From: Brooklawnia propionicigenes
Lineage (GTDB): Bacteria > Actinomycetota > Actinomycetes > Propionibacteriales > Propionibacteriaceae
Length of the DNA stretch: 64,000 bases
Assembly (NCBI RefSeq): GCF_030297015.1
Contig: NZ_AP028056.1
Coordinates: 1,312,939-1,376,938, forward strand
Reading direction: 5' to 3'
The notes below the pieces were generated by a model. That model did no database searches. It worked only from the letters and a program-made list of their open reading frames with translations, and was not told the DNA's origin. Position 1 is the stretch's first letter. Each line of letters starts with the position of its first letter. The position numbers were made by a program, and so were the translations under genes. Positions 30,347 to 37,729 of this stretch are shown one piece after another.

Positions 30347-30710
30347 AGTGGATAAGTCCCGGCGGACTGTGGACAGACCTCTCTGGCGACCCGGGGTTAG
30401 CCCTTACGCCCACAGCGAAATGCGCGATCGGAAACGCTTCCGGCGACACGCCGAAGAAACCTCCGCAACCTCCCCATTCGCGTGTTTTAGCTTGTCAACT
30501 CGTGCTTATCGGACGAAAACCAGCGGCCCTCGACCAGTCGGACACATCCTTGTCCACTGCCTGCTCGGCGAGTTCCACAGGCTGAGAGCGGTATCCACAT
30601 GCCCTGTGGATAACTGTGGTTGACAGCGCGCTCCGGGCCTTCTAGTCTTCCGGAGCACCGCATTATCATCGGCTCTTTGGTGAGCCTACATCGCGGTGAA
30701 TGCATCCACA
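30347..30710. promoter_or_regulatory. Cluster of DnaA-box-like sites upstream of dnaB
   Basis: Within the 612-bp gap between corA and dnaB seven 9-mers resemble the DnaA box TTATCCACA: 30605-30613 (minus strand, perfect), 30347-30355 (minus, 8/9), 30368-30376 (minus, 8/9 to TTGTCCACA), 30550-30558 (plus, 8/9), 30591-30599 (plus, 8/9), 30615-30623 (minus, 7/9) and 30702-30710 (plus, 7/9). Such a density is far above chance. The area between has no gene. It could regulate dnaB, titrate DnaA or be an origin; dnaA and dnaN are not in the window. Confidence 0.7.
30620..30648 (+). promoter_or_regulatory. Putative dnaB promoter
   Basis: TTGACA at 30620-30625 and TAGTCT at 30643-30648 are 17 nt apart. 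The perfect DnaA box lies 6 nt upstream of the -35, and a weaker box overlaps the -35, so bound DnaA could activate or block this promoter. The transcript would have a leader of about 97 nt. Confidence 0.55.
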
Positions 30711-30751
30711 GGGTTTCTGGTTTACTGTGGGCTAGACGGGGGAGGGACTGC

Positions 30752-32095
30752 ATGTACGACGAGCCATCCCCCGCACCATCGGGCATCGACCGCACCCCAC
30801 CACAGGACTTCGCCGCCGAACAGGGCGTGCTGGGGGCCATGCTGATGAGCAAGGACGCCATCGCCGAGGTGCTGGAGGTCATCAAACCGGCCGACTTCTA
30901 CCGCCCCTCCCATGAGCTGATCTATCAGGCGATCGTCGACCTCTACGGTCACGGCGATCCGGCAGACCCCGTCACCGTCGCGGCCGAACTCGACCGGCGC
31001 GGTGAGCTCAGCAAGGTGGGCGGCCATATCTACCTGGCGGACCTGCTGTCCACCATCTCGGTCGCCGCGAATGCCGCCTACTACGCCCAGATCGTGCATG
31101 ACAAGGCGGTGCTGCGGCGGCTGGTCGACGCGTCCATCAAGATCGCCCAGTTGGGCTACGCCGGCCAAGGCGAGGTCGCCGACATCGTGGACACCGCCCA
31201 GCAGACCATCTATGAGGTCTCCGAGGGCAAGCGCTCCGAGGATTACAAGGCGTTGCGCGATCTGCTGGAGCCCACCTATGACGAGATCGAGGCGATCGGT
31301 GCGCGCGGCGGGGGGTTGAGCGGTGTGCCGACCGGTTTCGCGAAGCTCGATGAGCTGACCAACGGCCTTCATGGCGGCCAGATGATCATCATCGCCGCCC
31401 GTCCGGCGGTCGGCAAGTCGACGCTGGCGCTGGACTTCGCGAGGTCGGCGGCCATCCGGCACAAGTTGAGCACGGCTTTCTTCAGCCTGGAGATGAGTCA
31501 ATCCGAGATCGTCATGCGCCTGCTCGCGGCCGAGGCCGGGGTCATGCTGAACTCGATCCGCAATGGTGGCCTCGGCGAGGACGAGTGGTCACGCATCGTG
31601 GCGCGCACCAAGTCGTTCGAGGACGCTCCCCTGTTCATCGACGACTCCCCCAACCTGACGATGATGGAGATCCGCGCCAAGGCCCGGCGGCTGAAGCAGC
31701 GTCACGATCTGCGTTTCGTGGTGATCGACTACATGCAGCTGATGAGTTCGGGCAAGAAGGTCGAGAGCCGCCAGCTCGAGGTCTCCGAGTTCAGCCGCCA
31801 GATCAAGCTGCTGGCCAAGGAACTCGACATCCCGGTGGTGGCGCTCAGCCAGTTGAACCGTGGCCCCGAGCAGCGCGGCGACAAGAAGCCCATGATGAGC
31901 GACCTGCGCGAATCCGGTTCGCTCGAGCAGGACGCCGACATCGTCATCCTGCTGCACCGCGAGGACCTCTACGACAAGGACAATCGACCCGGCGAAGCCG
32001 ATCTGATCATCGCCAAGCACCGCAACGGTCGCACCGATACCCTGCCGGTCTCCTTCCAGGGACACTTCAGCCGCTTCGCCGACATGCCCAGCTAA
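30752..32095 (+). CDS. dnaB: Replicative DNA helicase
   Basis: A 447-residue hexameric helicase that unwinds DNA ahead of the replisome. N-terminal helical domain (about 15-120; PPQDFAAEQGVLGAMLMS) and a RecA-like C-terminal domain with Walker A ARPAVGKST near residue 213, Walker B VVIDYMQLM near 323, and the DnaB motifs AFFSLEMSQSEIVMRLL and LIIAKHRNGRTDT near 428. No intein is present. The frame is open further upstream, but ATG 30752 follows GGGGGGAGG and matches the family. It stands alone downstream of a DnaA-box cluster instead of following rplI as in many relatives. Confidence 0.96.
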   Translation: MYDEPSPAPSGIDRTPPQDFAAEQGVLGAMLMSKDAIAEVLEVIKPADFYRPSHELIYQAIVDLYGHGDPADPVTVAAELDRRGELSKVGGHIYLADLLSTISVAANAAYYAQIVHDKAVLRRLVDASIKIAQLGYAGQGEVADIVDTAQQTIYEVSEGKRSEDYKALRDLLEPTYDEIEAIGARGGGLSGVPTGFAKLDELTNGLHGGQMIIIAARPAVGKSTLALDFARSAAIRHKLSTAFFSLEMSQSEIVMRLLAAEAGVMLNSIRNGGLGEDEWSRIVARTKSFEDAPLFIDDSPNLTMMEIRAKARRLKQRHDLRFVVIDYMQLMSSGKKVESRQLEVSEFSRQIKLLAKELDIPVVALSQLNRGPEQRGDKKPMMSDLRESGSLEQDADIVILLHREDLYDKDNRPGEADLIIAKHRNGRTDTLPVSFQGHFSRFADMPS

Positions 32096-32133
32096 GCCCA
32101 CCGGCAGCTGGCCGGCTGCCTACGATGGGCGAT

Positions 32134-32961
32134 ATGAAGACGATCGTCATCACCGGAGCCAGCGACGGAATCGGTGCCGCAGCCGCACGCAAACTGACCA
32201 GCGACGGGCATCGGGTGGTCGTCGTCGGACGATCACCCGAGAAGACCGCCGCGGTCGCGGTTCCCATCAACGCCCCCTACCACTTGGCTGATTTCGCCGA
32301 CCTGGACGATGTCGAACGGCTCGCCGCCGAGCTGCTCGACAACTATCCGCATATCGACGTGCTCGCCAACAACGCGGGCGGTTCCTTCAGCAACGGGCGG
32401 GTGGAGACCCGGGACGGTCATGAACTCACCTTCCAGGTGAACTATCTGGCGGCCTGGTATCTCACCTGGCTGTTGACCGATCGGCTGGTCAGCTCGAAGG
32501 CCACCGTGATCAACACCTCCAGCGTCGCCCACAAGCTCCTCGCTCGTTTCGACATCGGCGATCTGGACTCCGAGCGCCGTTTCTCACCGTCGGTCGCCTA
32601 CGGCAATGCCAAGCTGGCGTTGCTGCTGCATATGCACGAACTGCAGTCCCGCTACGGGGCCAAGGGACTGTCGGCGGTGGCCTTCCATCCCGGGCTGGTG
32701 GGAACCGACTTCGCGGCCACTGCCAACGACAGCCTGCTCGGGCGCCTGTACGGCGCCTTCGGCTCCCGGATGGCCAGCCCCGACAAGGGGGCCGACACCC
32801 TAATATGGCTGGCCGAAGGCACCCCTGGCATCAACTACCCGGCTGATCGCTACTACGTCAACCGCACGGTACACCGCACCAGCAGAACCGCGGACGACCG
32901 CGACCTCGCGGCCGAACTCTGGCGGCGGACCGAACTCATTCTTGCCGACCGGATTCGCTGA
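32134..32961 (+). CDS. Short-chain dehydrogenase/reductase family protein
   Basis: A 275-residue SDR protein. TGASDGIG at about residues 7-14 is the cofactor loop, NNAGG near 85 the structural motif, and YGNAK near 157 the catalytic Tyr-x-x-x-Lys with a preceding Ser in NTSSVAH. The R in VVVVGRS near 32 suggests NADP preference. It resembles retinol-dehydrogenase-like SDRs of unknown substrate. TACGAT 7 nt before ATG 32134 could be a -10 for a leaderless message; ATG 32124 is an alternative start. No clear partner genes. Confidence 0.85.
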   Translation: MKTIVITGASDGIGAAAARKLTSDGHRVVVVGRSPEKTAAVAVPINAPYHLADFADLDDVERLAAELLDNYPHIDVLANNAGGSFSNGRVETRDGHELTFQVNYLAAWYLTWLLTDRLVSSKATVINTSSVAHKLLARFDIGDLDSERRFSPSVAYGNAKLALLLHMHELQSRYGAKGLSAVAFHPGLVGTDFAATANDSLLGRLYGAFGSRMASPDKGADTLIWLAEGTPGINYPADRYYVNRTVHRTSRTADDRDLAAELWRRTELILADRIR

Positions 32962-32991
32962 ATCCGGACACGAGGGGCTGAGCCCGAGGAA

Positions 32992-33939
32992 TCACTCGTA
33001 GAGCACGTAGTCGGGCACCGGGGTCAGGGCGAGCACATCGGCCGGGCTCATCAGCACACCGCTGGTCTGCATGTCTTCGTCGAAGAACAGCTTGAAGCCC
33101 ATGTGCACATGCGGCGGCACTGTCGCGCTCACCTGCTGATAGGTGGAGATCTTGTCGGCGGGAGCGCCGATGCCGTCCACACTCTTGATCAGCACGATGC
33201 CCGGGTGCGGCTGCAGCGCGTCCTCATTGGTGATGATGCTGGGATGCAGGATGTGGTAGACCATCGGCTTCTCGGGCAGATCGTGGCTCGTGACCAGGTC
33301 GGACAGGTAAGCGGCAACCTGGTCGAGTTCCTCGCCGGAGGTCGATCCGAAGCTCTGCATCGGTATCTGGCCGGGGCCCATCGACCACTCGGGATCCAGC
33401 GCCACACCCACATCCGGCTGGACCAGATAGCGCTCCAGGACCTTCACCTCGTCGAGAAACTCCGCCTGACCAGGCTGAATATCGAGTAGCAGGAGCGCTC
33501 CGTGTTCGCGTGCCACCGACAACCACTCGTCGATGATGGCCGGATCGACACGATCACGCCACATGCCGTCGGGTCCCGGCTGAGGCTGTACGGTGACCGC
33601 GATCAGCTCCATCACCGGCATGACCGCGCGATCAACCCCGAAGGGGGCACAGGTGTCGTGCAGTTCGGCCATCCGGTCCTCGATCGCCCCGATGCCGAGC
33701 CTGCCCTGCCCCAACGCGCCGGGGTATCCGACGAAGCCGCACAGCCGGTGGGCAGGCAGCAATTCGCGTCCCCCGCCCGGCAGCTGAGGTGGCGGGGTGG
33801 GAGTCGGCGATGGGGTGGGAGTCGGTGAAGCCGCCGCGGACTGACCGGTGGCTTCCGGTTCCGCAGGCGGATTCGAACTCGATGCACACCCAGCGACGAG
33901 CACGAGGACTGCGAGGAGAGCTGCAATTCGTCCGGCCAT
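32992..33939 (-). CDS. Lipoprotein with predicted TIM-barrel-like domain, unknown function
   Basis: A 315-residue secreted lipoprotein. A signal peptide MAGRIAALLAVLVLVAGCAS has the lipobox VAGC at about residues 14-17, followed by a Ser/Pro/Thr-rich spacer (17-60) and a folded domain. The domain has repeated strand-like stretches (ALLLLDIQPGQ, VGVALDPEW, HMGFKLFFDED), suggestive of a glycoside-hydrolase-like barrel, but no catalytic pair can be named. The frame is open 10 codons upstream, but the signal peptide fixes the start at 33939. Convergent with the SDR gene. Confidence 0.7.
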   Translation of the reverse strand: MAGRIAALLAVLVLVAGCASSSNPPAEPEATGQSAAASPTPTPSPTPTPPPQLPGGGRELLPAHRLCGFVGYPGALGQGRLGIGAIEDRMAELHDTCAPFGVDRAVMPVMELIAVTVQPQPGPDGMWRDRVDPAIIDEWLSVAREHGALLLLDIQPGQAEFLDEVKVLERYLVQPDVGVALDPEWSMGPGQIPMQSFGSTSGEELDQVAAYLSDLVTSHDLPEKPMVYHILHPSIITNEDALQPHPGIVLIKSVDGIGAPADKISTYQQVSATVPPHVHMGFKLFFDEDMQTSGVLMSPADVLALTPVPDYVLYE

Positions 33940-33993
33940 GGCCTCCAGTGAAGCACAGCTGGTCCACAACCAAAATGTGACAGCATCAAAAGC

Positions 33994-34326
33994 ATGGACG
34001 AGGCGAATGAGCCCGGCGACCTGCCAGAACGGGTGCGCCGCGCGGTGCGGCGGGTGCCGCCGGGCACCGTCGTCACCTATGGCGACATCGCCGAGCTGGT
34101 CGATACCGGTCCCCGTCAGGTCGGACGCATCATGGCCACCGACGCCGCCGACACCCCGTGGTGGCGGGTGGTCAATGCGTCCGGACGGCTGCCCGCAGGA
34201 CTACTGGACGAGGCGCGCAAGCACTGGTTGGACGAACAGACCATCAGCGATCCGGCTGCCTCGAGGGTGGATCTGAGCGCCAAGCGCGCCACCTGGCTGC
34301 TCGATCCCCCAAGCGGCGGCGACTAG
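33994..34326 (+). CDS. Alkyltransferase-like protein (MGMT family, no active-site Cys)
   Basis: A 110-residue protein of the MGMT DNA-binding domain family: VRRAVRRVPPGTVVTYGDIA near residue 13 leads to the recognition helix, and the site that is PCHRV in O6-alkylguanine transferases reads PWWRVV here, so the acceptor Cys is Trp. This is the hallmark of alkyltransferase-like proteins, which bind O6-alkylguanine and flag it for nucleotide excision repair. Usual members have PWHRV; the second Trp in place of His is unusual. Its stop overlaps that of the convergent FKBP gene (CTAG). Confidence 0.88.
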   Translation: MDEANEPGDLPERVRRAVRRVPPGTVVTYGDIAELVDTGPRQVGRIMATDAADTPWWRVVNASGRLPAGLLDEARKHWLDEQTISDPAASRVDLSAKRATWLLDPPSGGD

Positions 34327-34694
34327 CGGACGCCGCGCAGTTCACAGACGAAGATCAGGGCCTCGTTCGGACCGATCACACCCGGGACGCCCCGGGGCCC
34401 GTAGGCCAGCTCGGCGGGAATCACCAGCTTGCGCCGGCCGCCCACCTTCATGCCCAGCACACCGTCGTCCCAGCCCTTGATGACCTGGCCGACACCCAGC
34501 CGGAACGCCAGCGGCTCGCCGCGGTTGTACGATGCGTCGAACTCCTCACCGGAATCGAATCCGACACCGACGTAGTCGACGAAGACGGTGGCGCCACGAG
34601 TGGCTTCGTCGCCGGAACCGACGACCTCGTCGACGATCTGGAGTTCGGTGGGTGCCGGTCCAACCGGCGGATCGATCAGTGGCTTCTCGCTCAT
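34323..34694 (-). CDS. FKBP-type peptidyl-prolyl cis-trans isomerase
   Basis: A 123-residue cytosolic FKBP. Conserved stretches are VFVDYVGVGFDSGEEFDASY near residue 37, FRLGVGQVIKGWDDGVLGMK near 65 and RRKLVIPAELAYGPRG near 86. It assists proline isomerisation in protein folding. The gene lies 22 bp downstream of the radical SAM gene amrS on the same strand, so it may be transcribed with the AmmeMemoRadiSam cluster; a functional link is not shown. It ends in a 4-bp overlap with the alkyltransferase-like gene. Confidence 0.92.
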   Translation of the reverse strand: MSEKPLIDPPVGPAPTELQIVDEVVGSGDEATRGATVFVDYVGVGFDSGEEFDASYNRGEPLAFRLGVGQVIKGWDDGVLGMKVGGRRKLVIPAELAYGPRGVPGVIGPNEALIFVCELRGVR

Positions 34695-34716
34695 CGCCCC
34701 AGGCTAACCGACCCCG

Positions 34717-35787
34717 CTACCGGATCGCGACCCGGTGCGGCAGCCGGAACGACTGATCGACGACCGAACTGCCGCCGAAGCGTCCTGGAATCTGCGTGCC
34801 GCAGACCCGGCAGCGGCCCTCGGCATCCAGGTCGTACGAGTCGATGGTGTAGCGATCCCGCCTGATCACCGGGCTCTTGCAGTTCGGGCAGTAGGTGGTC
34901 TGGCCGTCGGGGTCCTCGATATTGCCGGTGTAGACGTAGTGCAGCCCTTCCTCCTGCGCGATCGCCCGGGCGCGTGCCAGCGTCCGGGTGGGCGTGCGCG
35001 GCAGGTCGCGCATCCGGTTGTCCGGATGGAAGGCGGTGAAATGCAGTGGGACGTCGGGACCCAGCTCGGTCACGATCCACCTGCACATCTCCCGTAGATC
35101 ACTGGACGCGTCGTTGTATCCGGGCAGCAGCAGCGTCGTCAGCTCGACCCAGACGTTCGTCTCGTGCACGGCGTAGCTGATCGTATCCAGCACCGGCCGC
35201 AGCCGGGCGCCGGTGACCTGCTGATAGAAGCTGTCGGAAAAACCCTTGAGGTCGATGTTGGCAGCGTCCATGACGGCGAAGAAATCGCGCCTGGCCTCGG
35301 GATTGATGTACCCGGCAGTGACCGCGATGGATGCCAGGCCCGCAGCCCGGCAGGCGACGGCGGTGTCGATCGCGTATTCGGCGAAGATCACCGGGTCGTT
35401 GTAGGTGAACGCGACCGACGAGCACTGCCAGTTGGCGGCGGTGCGGGCGATCTGGCTGGGGCTGGCCTCCTCAGCGAGCAGGTTCATCTCGCGAGAGGTG
35501 CTGATCTCCCAGTTCTGGCAGTACTTGCAGGCCAGATTGCAGCCTGCGGTGCCGAAACTGAAGACCTGCGTGCCCGGCAGGAAATGGTTGAGCGGTTTCT
35601 TCTCAACCGGATCGATGCAGAATCCGGACGAGCGTCCATAGGTGGTGAGGACGAGCTGGCCGTCCTCGTTGGCTCTGACGAAACAGAAGCCCCGTTGACC
35701 GGGGCGCAAGCGGCATTCTCGGGGGCAGAGGTCGCATTGGACGCGACCATCCTCGGTTCGATGCCAATATCCTGCTAGATGTCCCAC
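34717..35787 (-). CDS. amrS: AmmeMemoRadiSam system radical SAM enzyme
   Basis: A 356-residue radical SAM protein. It opens with a Cys-rich motif (CDLCPRECRLRPGQRGFC, about 18-35), then the cluster-binding CxxxCxxC reads CNLACKYC near residue 83, and a barrel follows. A second Cys motif (YCPNCKSPVIRRD) near 306 and CRVCGTQIPG near 335 look like C-terminal zinc or Fe-S ribbons, present only in some members. The start is GTG 35787. This family always sits with AMMECR1 and Memo homologues, which is the case here; the reaction is not established. It is 83 bp after amrA. Confidence 0.9.
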   Translation of the reverse strand: MGHLAGYWHRTEDGRVQCDLCPRECRLRPGQRGFCFVRANEDGQLVLTTYGRSSGFCIDPVEKKPLNHFLPGTQVFSFGTAGCNLACKYCQNWEISTSREMNLLAEEASPSQIARTAANWQCSSVAFTYNDPVIFAEYAIDTAVACRAAGLASIAVTAGYINPEARRDFFAVMDAANIDLKGFSDSFYQQVTGARLRPVLDTISYAVHETNVWVELTTLLLPGYNDASSDLREMCRWIVTELGPDVPLHFTAFHPDNRMRDLPRTPTRTLARARAIAQEEGLHYVYTGNIEDPDGQTTYCPNCKSPVIRRDRYTIDSYDLDAEGRCRVCGTQIPGRFGGSSVVDQSFRLPHRVAIR

Positions 35788-35870
35788 TTAATTCGGCCCC
35801 TCTCGTGGCGAAGATTCCGTGGGTCGTTACCCATCCATTCTGTCGCATCGCGTAAAACGACGACGCTCGT

Positions 35871-36440
35871 TCAGGGGTGGGTTCCAGGGGTCGGTTCGGC
35901 CCAGGACCGGACCTGGTAGCGGTCCAGTTCCATGCGGTTATCCCAGTAGTCGGGAGCCAAACCGGCCTTGCGCGCCAGCGCCCGGACGAACTCCTCCCGG
36001 CTGGGCAGCTGAGCCCAGACCTGGGGTAGGAAGGTGGCGCGATGGCGTCCGCTGGTGAGGATCAGTCCGTCGACGCCGGGGCGAAGCTGCGCGAGAGCGT
36101 CCGCCCGGCTGGTGAAACTCATCGGTTCGGGCGTGCTGAGCACCGAGACCTCGACGCGGATCGCCGGATATTCGGAGACGGTCAGCGGCTCGAATCGCGG
36201 GTCACCGAATGCGGCGGCGGCAGCGTTGGCCGTCACGTCGTCGCGCAGTGTCCGGTGCGCGACCAAGCTGCCGATGCAGCCGCGGAGTTCACCGCCGATG
36301 GTCAAGGTGACGAAGCTGGCGGCCTTCTCGTCCAGCCAGGCCGCTTCGCCGACGGCGACCGGCGGCAGCTTGAGCTTCTTGGCGATGGCCGAGCGGGCCA
36401 ACGGCAGCAGCACCTGCCCGGCGTTCTCGGGGATCGGCAT
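35871..36440 (-). CDS. amrA: AmmeMemoRadiSam system protein A (AMMECR1 family)
   Basis: A 189-residue protein of the AMMECR1 family. The invariant LRGCIG motif is in GGELRGCIGSLVAHRTL near residue 52, followed by NAAAAAFGDPRFEPLTVSE near 72 and the ILTSGRHRATFLPQVW stretch near 127. The Cys of LRGCIG and nearby charged residues form the presumed active cleft. It starts 3 bp after amrB stops. Human AMMECR1 is a homologue; the molecular activity is unknown. Confidence 0.92.
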   Translation of the reverse strand: MPIPENAGQVLLPLARSAIAKKLKLPPVAVGEAAWLDEKAASFVTLTIGGELRGCIGSLVAHRTLRDDVTANAAAAAFGDPRFEPLTVSEYPAIRVEVSVLSTPEPMSFTSRADALAQLRPGVDGLILTSGRHRATFLPQVWAQLPSREEFVRALARKAGLAPDYWDNRMELDRYQVRSWAEPTPGTHP

Positions 36441-36443
36441 CGG

Positions 36444-37235
36444 CTACCTCTCGTGCCAGGCGATCGACGCGTAGCCCACCACGCGTCCACGATCACCGGC
36501 GGTGTCACCCGAGTTGCAGGCGCCCAGCAGCGTCGGACGCAGCCGGCGGCGCCGGGCCACCGCGAGCAGCCCGCTGATCGGATAGGCTCCGCACGCCCGG
36601 TGCGGGTTGATCGGCCCCTGGCAGTCCAAGATGGCCTCGATCGTCTCGGCATCCAGGCGTCTGGCCTCGCCATAGGGATGGTAGTGGGAAAGGTCGGAAC
36701 TGATCACGACGAGGGTTTCCGGCCCACCCCAGCAGGCTTCGAGCACATCGGCGACCGTACCCGCATCGACATCGCCGACCACCAGCGGCACCACGGTGAA
36801 ATCGCCCAGCACCCGTTGCAGGAAGGGTAGCTGGACCTCGACGCTGTGCTCCTCGGCATGCACATCCGGACGAGTCAGCACGCTCGGCAGCTTGCTGATC
36901 GTCGCGCAGGCTTCCGCGTCCAGCGGTATCTCGCCCAGTGGGGTGGCCATTGCATCGGCTCCCGGCAGGGCGATGCCGCGGATGCCGACGCGGTGGGCAG
37001 GTCCTGCCACCACCACGCGGCTGATCGGATGGGTACCAGTTCGCAGCGTCGCGTAGCCGAGCGCAGCCGTGGAGCCGGAGTAGATGTAACCGGCGTGCGG
37101 GCAGATCAGAGCCTTGGGCGGGTGCGCAAGTTCGTCCGGTCGCGCATCGGCGAGCAGCTGATCGACCATCGAAGCCAATGCCTGGGGATCAGCAGGATAG
37201 AACAGGCCGGCAACGGCGGGTGCTCTGGTCGTCAT
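36444..37235 (-). CDS. amrB: AmmeMemoRadiSam system protein B (Memo family)
   Basis: A 263-residue protein of the Memo family, related in fold to LigB-type extradiol dioxygenases. Candidate metal ligands are visible: His in CPHAGYIYSG near residue 46, His in HAEEHSVEVQLPFL near 117 and His in SSDLSHYHPY near 178; Cys in RACGAYPISGLL near 215 is also conserved. First gene of the amrB-amrA-amrS run and 59 bp downstream of thioredoxin. Copper-linked redox chemistry has been proposed for the human homologue; here it is only an inference. Confidence 0.92.
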   Translation of the reverse strand: MTTRAPAVAGLFYPADPQALASMVDQLLADARPDELAHPPKALICPHAGYIYSGSTAALGYATLRTGTHPISRVVVAGPAHRVGIRGIALPGADAMATPLGEIPLDAEACATISKLPSVLTRPDVHAEEHSVEVQLPFLQRVLGDFTVVPLVVGDVDAGTVADVLEACWGGPETLVVISSDLSHYHPYGEARRLDAETIEAILDCQGPINPHRACGAYPISGLLAVARRRRLRPTLLGACNSGDTAGDRGRVVGYASIAWHER

Positions 37236-37294
37236 GGGAAACCCTTCTTTCGGGATCGCCTCTCGACTTTCAGACTAGTCAGCTGTGCCGGCAA

Positions 37295-37720
37295 TTATCC
37301 GAGGTTGCTGCGAACCCAGTTCTTGAGGGCCGCCGCGGACGGCGCCCCCACCTGGCGGGCCACCGTCTTGCCGTCCTTGATCAGCAACATCGTCGGGATG
37401 GAACGCGCGTCGAACTGCTGCGCGAGTCCGGGCGAGTCGTCGACGTTCACCTTCACGAGTTTGAGCCGTCCCGCGTTCTCGGCCGCCGACTGCTCGAGAA
37501 CCGGACCGACCTGACGGCAGGGGCCGCACCACGGCGCCCACAGATCGACCAGGACGGTGACTTTCGAGCTGTCGGCGACCTGATCGAAGGTCTCGTCGTC
37601 GGCCGCGGTGATCCATGGCAGGGGTTTCTTGCACTTCGCGCAGGTCGGGGTTCCGGACGCAACGGCAGGCACCCGGTTGCGGGTGCCACAAGCAGGACAG
37701 GTAATGACGTTGCTGGCCAT
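37295..37720 (-). CDS. trxC: Thioredoxin with N-terminal zinc ribbon (TrxC/Trx2 type)
   Basis: A 141-residue thioredoxin. Residues 8-30 form a CxxC...CxxC ribbon (CPAC, CAKC), as in E. coli Trx2, followed by a thioredoxin fold with the redox site WAPWCGPCRQ near residue 62 and the cis-Pro in SIPTMLLI near 107. It reduces disulfides in cytosolic proteins, with the ribbon tuning it for oxidative stress. It is 9 bp after apbE and 59 bp before amrB on the same strand. Confidence 0.93.
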   Translation of the reverse strand: MASNVITCPACGTRNRVPAVASGTPTCAKCKKPLPWITAADDETFDQVADSSKVTVLVDLWAPWCGPCRQVGPVLEQSAAENAGRLKLVKVNVDDSPGLAQQFDARSIPTMLLIKDGKTVARQVGAPSAAALKNWVRSNLG

Positions 37721-37729
37721 GGATCAATC

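Noticed and set aside
30347-30710. Calling this region oriC outright
   Set aside because: dnaA and dnaN are not adjacent, and no clear AT-rich unwinding element was found; only a DnaA-box cluster is supported.
30140-30751. M-box or other Mg2+ riboswitch upstream of corA
   Set aside because: No extended conserved structure was seen; only the short leader and its 9-bp stem are supported.
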